A DNA stretch of 64,000 nucleotides from Notolepis coatsorum (Eukaryota > Chordata > Actinopteri > Aulopiformes > Paralepididae): the NCBI GenBank assembly GCA_963971535.1, contig OZ020598.1:98453674-98517673 (forward strand), given 5' to 3'. The notes under the pieces are model-generated. The model did not search any database, was not told where the DNA came from, and was given only the letters and a program-made list of their open reading frames with translations. A program made the translations under genes and the position numbers. Positions within the stretch are counted from its first letter, which is position 1, and each line of letters opens with the position of its first letter. Shown here piece after piece: positions 58,426 to 64,000 of the stretch.

Positions 58426-59869
58426 AGCTGAGCAGAGCGAAAAGCCCCTACAACCATCAGAATACCAGGGAGGATCCGAGCCCCCCGGCCCCCCCTAGTG
58501 GGGGAGGGAGATCAGACCTGACTGTGCAAAGAGGGTTTAGCACCTTAAACGCACAGGGTGAGCAGACGTGGGACTTACCTTTGTTTAGAAGGGCCCGCGA
58601 CCACTTGAGCGTGCATCCCAGGGAACGGACGTGAAGCAAGAAACCCCCGTCACAGCCCCCAACATCACAGGGTCGGGGTTCAATAACCCAAACCCTGTGG
58701 CAAGGCCGTAGCAGCGGAGCGCGGAGGAGGTCCCAGCTCTAGGACAACCCAATGACTAGGACTCCCTGAAAAAGGGGCCTGGTGAGGCCAATGAGGCTGC
58801 GGCATCGAGACCCCACCAGACGTCACTGGTGACACCACCCCCCACATCGCCAGCGTATCGGACAGGGCCTAAATCAAGTGAAGGCCCTTCCCCCCTTGGC
58901 ACGCCGCTCTTAAGCGCTCTTTTTAAAAAAAGGCCACCCCCCCACAACACTGTGGGGCCAGTCGGCGTGCCGGGGAGACAACAGGTCCCAAGAGCAGAAC
59001 TCGACCTGTGCCCGGAGCACTGCGGACTAGACAGGCGCCTAAGGGGTCTACTGCAAGAACAGTACCCCGGTGGAAGGGGTGTTCGGTATGCTGTGCACCA
59101 TGTCACAAACTCCACGAAACCCGACCCTGCCAATTTATCACGCCAGCGGGGTCGAGGTTCAGAGAAGAGGCTGACACAATTGGCAGACGTCATGAAAGAT
59201 GCGGGGGCATACTCTCGGGCAGACGGGGTCAGGCCCGGCCTCAACCCGAGAGTCGACTCTGCTACCAAAACACCAGGGGAGCCAACCACCCCCCTATGTT
59301 TAGTTTAACAGGAGGCGGTTGTTCCCTTAACCCACCAAGAAAAACTCAGAAACATAACTGCGTGTATACACAGGCTATACAAGCAGTTCAATAGTTTCAG
59401 ATTTCAAAGGGTTAACCCAGGCCAACAGGTTATCGATGACGAGGCACGACCTGGGCCTGGCGGACCGGGACCTACACAGGGATGCCTAGAGGAGTTGACA
59501 GGGCAACCTCCTCGACAGCCCCCTCCCATCCCTGGCCTAGCAGGGAGGGAGGGGTGAAACAAATGGAGAAGGACCAAGCCCCCCTAACATAGCACAAAGG
59601 TACAACACAGTATGGACCGAAGCACGTCACTGTTAAGGGCAACTCGTGGTGGCATACACATGACACACACATCCATGACATCAATCCTCGCAACGTCCGG
59701 CCCAACCCAGCATTTCCCCCCCGGAAAAGCACAAAGTCCTTCGGGGTACCAGAACAGCAGATCTGCACCCCGGCGGGCAACTGACCAGGTCCGGCGCAAC
59801 CAGAACCAGTCCCGTGTCCTAGTCACGCCACCATTCCCAGTCCTAAGAGGGGGATAGGTACGCGTGTCG

Positions 59870-61077
59870 AGTCAGGTGCAGGATGGCTCCAGCCGCCTGG
59901 GCGTGGAGGTACCGTTGACGGTCGTCCAGTACCACCCCGCCCGCCATCAGCCCCGACATGTAGCGCGCCAGCTGCGCAATGTTGTAGGTTGCAGCCAGGT
60001 TCTGTGTCGAGGTGATGTACAGTTTGTACACCTGGTCACTCCACGTAGCCAACTGCCTAGCCGATTTCCCCTGGGGAAATGGCTTACGTAATGGCTCCCA
60101 CACCATCTCGGGGCAAAGGATGAATGCCATCGGGCTATCAAGTCGAGGCACCCCGGCCCCAGGACCAAACCCACCAGCTGTGTGACTGGCATGTAGGAGG
60201 GGGTAAGGCCGACGATGCGGGAAATGACCAGTCCCTGTGCCACGTAAGCCTCCATTGATGGGAAGAATGGGCAGACAACGCCTGCCTCCCTCACAGGACG
60301 GTGTTGCCAGAGATGAGCTATCATGTCATCGGGAACAGGTGCCAGCGGTGGCTGCGGCAACGCCACACCATTAGCGGCTGCGGCGGCCGCCATGAGCTTG
60401 GGGAACAAGGCAAGCAACTCCCCTTGCATACCTTCTTCCACATCACTCGCGTTCGGGAGGCTGCACACACTGTCTCCAAAAGATAAGCGGGAGCCAGCAT
60501 CCGATGCGGCAGATAGCAGGGCATCTCATCTCCGGGGTGGAGAATTTAACCCAGTCCCGGAGCACAAGGGTCCCCAGGGAGACGTAGCACTCTCTGCCAC
60601 TCCCCGAAGGGGAGAGTGTGTCGTCTCCGCCGGGCCTTCGAACAAGAGAGCCCCCGCCTCCTCCATGTAATCCTCAGTTTCCATCGGATATGGAGAAGAG
60701 GCGAGGGAACTCTCGCTCGGATCCAGCACAACACTGCCACTAGGCTGTTCACCCCCGCTGTTCGCCGTCATAAGACAAGAACGAGCCGAGGCGAAGAGTC
60801 TGCGATGCAAATCCTCCGCCACCAGAGGAACTGTCCGCCTATCGGCCGACTGCCCTCTGGCGGGGAAACCAGGGCCGGAACTCAGCCACCTCACAGGAGA
60901 TGGGAGCTCAGCGGCCCCTCGGCGAAGCAAATTCCTCTCCGGGCGCCGCTCAGGCGCACCTGCCTGCCACAACCGTGGAGCTAGGAACGCCCCACGATGC
61001 ACCGAGGACGCTGCGACAGTGAAGCGCTGGTGGAGGGTAGAACTGTAGTCGTCTAGGCCCTCCGATGGTGAAGACAT
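59870..61077 (-). pseudogene. DIRS Gag-like protein (element C), frameshifted and C-terminally deleted
   Basis: It starts MSSPSEGLDDYSSTLHQRFT at 61077 and stays open to 60526, with an acidic METEDYMEEAGALLFE segment. After a frame change it continues from 60468 with ELLALFPKLMAAAAAANGVA, VPDDMIAHLWQHRPVRE and FFPSMEAYVAQG. It changes frame again near 60160 to MVWEPLRKPFPQGKSARQLA and AQLARYMSGLMAGG, then ends at the deletion junction. The family assignment rests on the DIRS-type ends. The protein has no catalytic motif. Confidence 0.72.
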
Positions 61078-61428
61078 ATTGCTTTATTTTCTCGAAAATT
61101 AGTGAGAGATAAAAAACAAAGATACATTGTCAACGCAGCTCCTTTACCAACTAACTACTTTTAGCACTAAACTAAAGCGGTGTATAATACACAAACTTCT
61201 CTGTGGTGAAAGTAGGGAAGGAGCGGTTGTGTGGCCACGACCCCGCTTATTTAGGAGCGGATGTGGGTGTGGCCAGGCAGAGGTGTGTACATGTGGAGAA
61301 CGTTTTTCATTGATAGTATGATTAAAGGGATAGTTCCAATAGAGCAGAGCGTAAAGCTATACGATTTATAACTACATTAACCGCCGAGATTGTACTGTGT
61401 TTTTCTCTAAAACCAGATTGGTGTTGGT

Positions 61429-62272
61429 TTAACACATTGAGTGCCACACCCCTTCCGGGAAGTGACCCCTTCCGTGCCGTCCATTAAACCCATGTAAACG
61501 TAGTTGTAGTTTGTAGAGCTAAACCTATATTTTATAGTATAGCTATGAGTATAATAACGCATTCGAGTCTCAGTGAGCTGCTTCTGGTCAACGTGCAAAA
61601 AACAGATTCTTTTTTCATCCGTACATTTCCGTTTTATACCGTTTTGAATATGAACATAGTCCGGCCGCTTCTGAGCAATTCCAGGGAAAAGACACGAGAA
61701 CAGCATTCTTGTGTAATTCAATAAACTCAACTATAGATCAACTATAGATCATCATTATTATCTTTCGTGTGATTTAGACCGGCGGCGCCCCCCCCCCCCC
61801 CTGCAACCCAACAGCAAACAGCCATACACATAAAACACAGATAGCTTCAATAGCTGTAGAAATAAATATCAGATCAACGCAAGCTTTCATATATGGTGTA
61901 TGGTGTATACCTGGTCTCTGAAGTAATGCAAAAAAAAGAATCCAATAATCTCATCACTATTCCAGTTATCCACAGCGATCCTGTCTCCGACATTGTTGGG
62001 CATTGCACTTTAACGGGCGGGCGCGTGTTTTGCCGGAGTGTTTAGGACCCGCCCCCACGCCGCAGCTCGGTAGAGAAAATAAACTAACCCGTTTCTAACG
62101 GGGTGCAATAATGCCGGAAGGCGTTAGAGGGCGGTATAAGACTGTCTGCCAGCTCAGACACACTCAGAACAGTATGCACAAGGTGCCCCGCTGAATTATG
62201 AATGGCAATAGCTAATAAAATAAATACCGTGACAGAAACGTAAATCTACGTTTCCGGCAAACAATGTGTTGA
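61429..62272. mobile_element. piggyBac-like non-autonomous element (family 4)
   Basis: The ends are TTAA-CACATTGAGTGCC and, at the right, CGGCAAACAATGTG followed by TTGA (62269-62272). The unmutated TTAA survives in the right-hand duplication of the neighbouring hAT (62624-62627). Its target is the RT coding region of the LINE. Confidence 0.82.
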
Positions 62273-62275
62273 TAT

Positions 62276-62622
62276 TAGGGGTGTAACGATGCATCGATTA
62301 ATCAAAATGCATCGATTCTAATGTGTTTGATTCGTTTTATTGATTTGAATATGTTAGAATCGATTATAATCGAAATAATAAAAAAAAATTGTGTGTGTAT
62401 TGTTTTTATTTACCTATAGTCCATTCATGCTGAGTGAATCGGTTCCCCCAGCCACATTTGTGTATTCAAAAATGTTTGGGGAATTAACTGATTCATTTTA
62501 ACTGATTAAAATTAATCGAATCGAATCGTGGTCAAATGAAGAGATTTCATGATGCATTGAATCGTTGCCTGAAGAATCGTAATCGAATCAAATCGTTGTG
62601 AGGTCGAATCGTTACACCCCTA
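62276..62622. mobile_element. hAT MITE (TAGGGGTGTAACGATGC ends)
   Basis: The ends TAGGGGTGTAACGAT and TCGTTACACCCCTA are flanked by GTTGATAT (62268-62275) and GTTAATAT (62623-62630), an 8-bp duplication with one change. It is 347 bp of A/T-rich, ATCGATT-repeat sequence, landed on the edge of the TTAA element. Confidence 0.9.
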
Positions 62623-63339
62623 GTTAATATAGAGTGCTTTGTGATGAAAGTTGGTTGTTTACCAATGACTCCAGGATTTTTGCTAGACAGGATAACTTGG
62701 AGATTGGTCTGTAATTATTTAGGTCACTTTTATCCCCCCCTTTATGCAAGGGGGCCACATAGGCTGTTTTCCAGGCAACAGGAACCACACCTGTTAGTAG
62801 TGAAAGATTAAATATATGTGTTATTTGCTCCGAAACCAATGGTGCAGCTAGTTTGAGGAAAAATTGATCCAACCAATCCTCTCCAGTTGATTTCCTGGTA
62901 TCAATGGCTTGAAGTGCCTCAAGAACAGAGTTTACAGACAAGGGTTGTAAATTAAACTGAAAATCATTTCCTATCTGCACAGGGAATGTACAGGGCTCCT
63001 GATCCTGTCCACCAGGTGGCCCTACATGGCTATTCTCAAATAGATGACCAGCTTCGATAAAATGTTTGTTTATGGCTAAACAGACCTCTTTTTGTTCCGA
63101 GATCAAGGATTCACCCTTTCTAATCTCTGTAGGGAGGGAAATTGTGGTTCTGGTCTTATTTAAATGTACCGCCTTCCAATACTTAGCAGGATCTGAGTAG
63201 GAGCTGGTTACTAGTTCTAAGTGATACTCAACTTTAGCCGTTCTCACAGATGCTGTACATTTATTTCTGAGCTGTCTAAATACTGCCCAGTGTGACTGAT
63301 CACCAGAGTGTCTGGCAAATGACCAGGCTCTATCTCTCC

Positions 63340-64000
63340 TTAACACAAGTGCAATACCGGCCAGATCCTCTTAGGGGCGCTATCGCGATAATGCAGTGTT
63401 CCCTGTGGACGAACGGTGGACTATTTTTTTTAACTTTCAATGGAGTTTTGTTAGCTCGATTCTGGATCTGCAGCCTGTAGCTTGGATTAAGTTTTGCATC
63501 GCAGATTTCACCATGCAATAAGGCGATTTATCATCAGCCAATGGACATATCGATCTACCAGATGACGATCGATAACGGGGAAATGCTCGGGGGATCCCAC
63601 CGGACCACGGTAAGATCTTTTTCACGTAAAGTACATCCCGATCGGGCCTTGTTTTGATAGCCATCCAGGCGTTCGGCCTATGAGGCTAACGCGGTTATTG
63701 GTAATAAATAATCAGAAACGACGACGTCGCCCCCCCCCCCCCCTTCATGCATACATGCGTGAGGATCGTGCCGATCATATGCAGTTTGAGTTTTAACTGG
63801 AGCGTATCTATAATTGAAATGCCATTGGATTTAACGTTATTAGCCCATTATCTCGGCTTCCAGGAAATATACTAGACCAAATCCGGTATAATGCTTATAT
63901 TCACGGCGCTATAAAATGAGAACGTATTGATGATTTTTTTTTTCTTTAAGCCATTTTGAAGGGACGGTTTATGGTCTCAATTCACAATGAGAATGGACAG
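63340..64000. mobile_element. piggyBac-like element (family 4), runs off window
   Basis: It starts TTAA-CACAAGTGCAATACCGGCC within the LINE coding sequence. The interior matches 46555-46900 inverted and 56640-56830 directly. A C-run lies at about 63731-63743. Confidence 0.75.

Larger units (their letters stand above)
58090..61366 (-). mobile_element. DIRS element C, Gag-only deletion derivative
   Basis: The outer ends share ATT (58090-58092 and 61364-61366). Inverted terminal repeats of about 200-230 bp lie at 58130-58310 and 61130-61335 and share CTCTGCCTGGCCACACCCAC. The internal complementary region is at 58331-58425. On the minus strand Gag runs from 61077. Near 59870 Gag is joined directly to the sequence GTCGACACGCGTACC, which is part of the 3' untranslated region in element B. 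RT, RNase H, methylase and tyrosine recombinase are therefore deleted. A TATATAAG box within the left repeat (58246-58253) faces inward. Confidence 0.87.
57930..63339 (-). pseudogene. LINE (L2/Rex-like) ORF2, RT region split by three elements
   Basis: The minus-strand frame occupies 63339-62631 (pre-RT region and RT start: VAPLHKGGDKSDLNNYRPIS), 61428-61367 (INQHQSGFREKHSTISAVNV) and 58089-57930 ([20 protein letters not shown], first catalytic Asp; ending NYLTERFQ). Between the first two segments lie a TTAA element and a hAT element, and between the last two lies DIRS element C. The join across the TTAA site is in frame. About 15 residues appear to be missing next to the DIRS site. The YxDD box and the rest of ORF2 are absent beyond 57930. 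Confidence 0.87.

Overview
This window reads as vertebrate, almost certainly teleost fish, nuclear DNA. There are no bacterial-style operons and no CRISPR array. Nearly every recognisable coding segment belongs to a transposable element of a kind common in ray-finned fish: BEL/Pao and DIRS retrotransposons, CR1/L2/Rex-like LINEs, tRNA-derived SINEs, hAT transposons and TTAA-targeting piggyBac-like non-autonomous elements. The species cannot be fixed from the sequence. Host coding sequence is limited to a short split gene on the minus strand at about 26.2-27.9 kb, which carries a frameshift, and a weak series of candidate plus-strand exons at 13.1, 15.1 and 24.2 kb.

Layout. 1-10,471: a decayed BEL/Pao provirus. 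Its 5' LTR is cut by a hAT element at the window edge, and its body carries a hAT MITE (1063-1950), a SINE (4524-4767) and a second hAT element (5944-6973). 10.9-23.3 kb: a run of piggyBac-like elements bounded by TTAA. Two of them are themselves interrupted, one by a hAT element (17864-19246) and one by a solo LTR (21706-22819). 23.3-28.3 kb: duplicated repeat units, a minisatellite split by a LINE 3' end, and the host-like gene with a hAT MITE in its last intron. 28.3-45.0 kb: a full-length SINE and a DIRS element (A) whose terminal repeat is split by a 13.7 kb hAT element (31147-44888). That hAT element contains more piggyBac elements, a LINE end, and a second DIRS element (B) inserted inside its transposase reading frame. 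45-54.4 kb: a hAT (ZBED-like) remnant, a LINE 3' end, and a minus-strand LINE with esterase ORF1 and endonuclease-RT ORF2. This LINE is split by a piggyBac-like element that in turn holds a solo BEL LTR. 54.8-64 kb: a hAT end holding a 5'-truncated LINE, minisatellites, a DIRS fragment, and a second minus-strand LINE split by DIRS element C, a piggyBac-like element and a hAT element.

The window is best read as a stack of nested insertions whose order can be worked out. At several sites, removing an element rejoins a single target reading frame, and an uninterrupted paralogous copy elsewhere in the window shows the empty site. The most distinctive objects are the three DIRS elements. They have inverted terminal repeats and an internal complementary region that joins the complements of both outer ends. 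They have a Gag-like ORF, but I see no reverse transcriptase, methylase or tyrosine recombinase, so they look like internally deleted, non-autonomous copies. I find no intact autonomous element and no clear new gene system.
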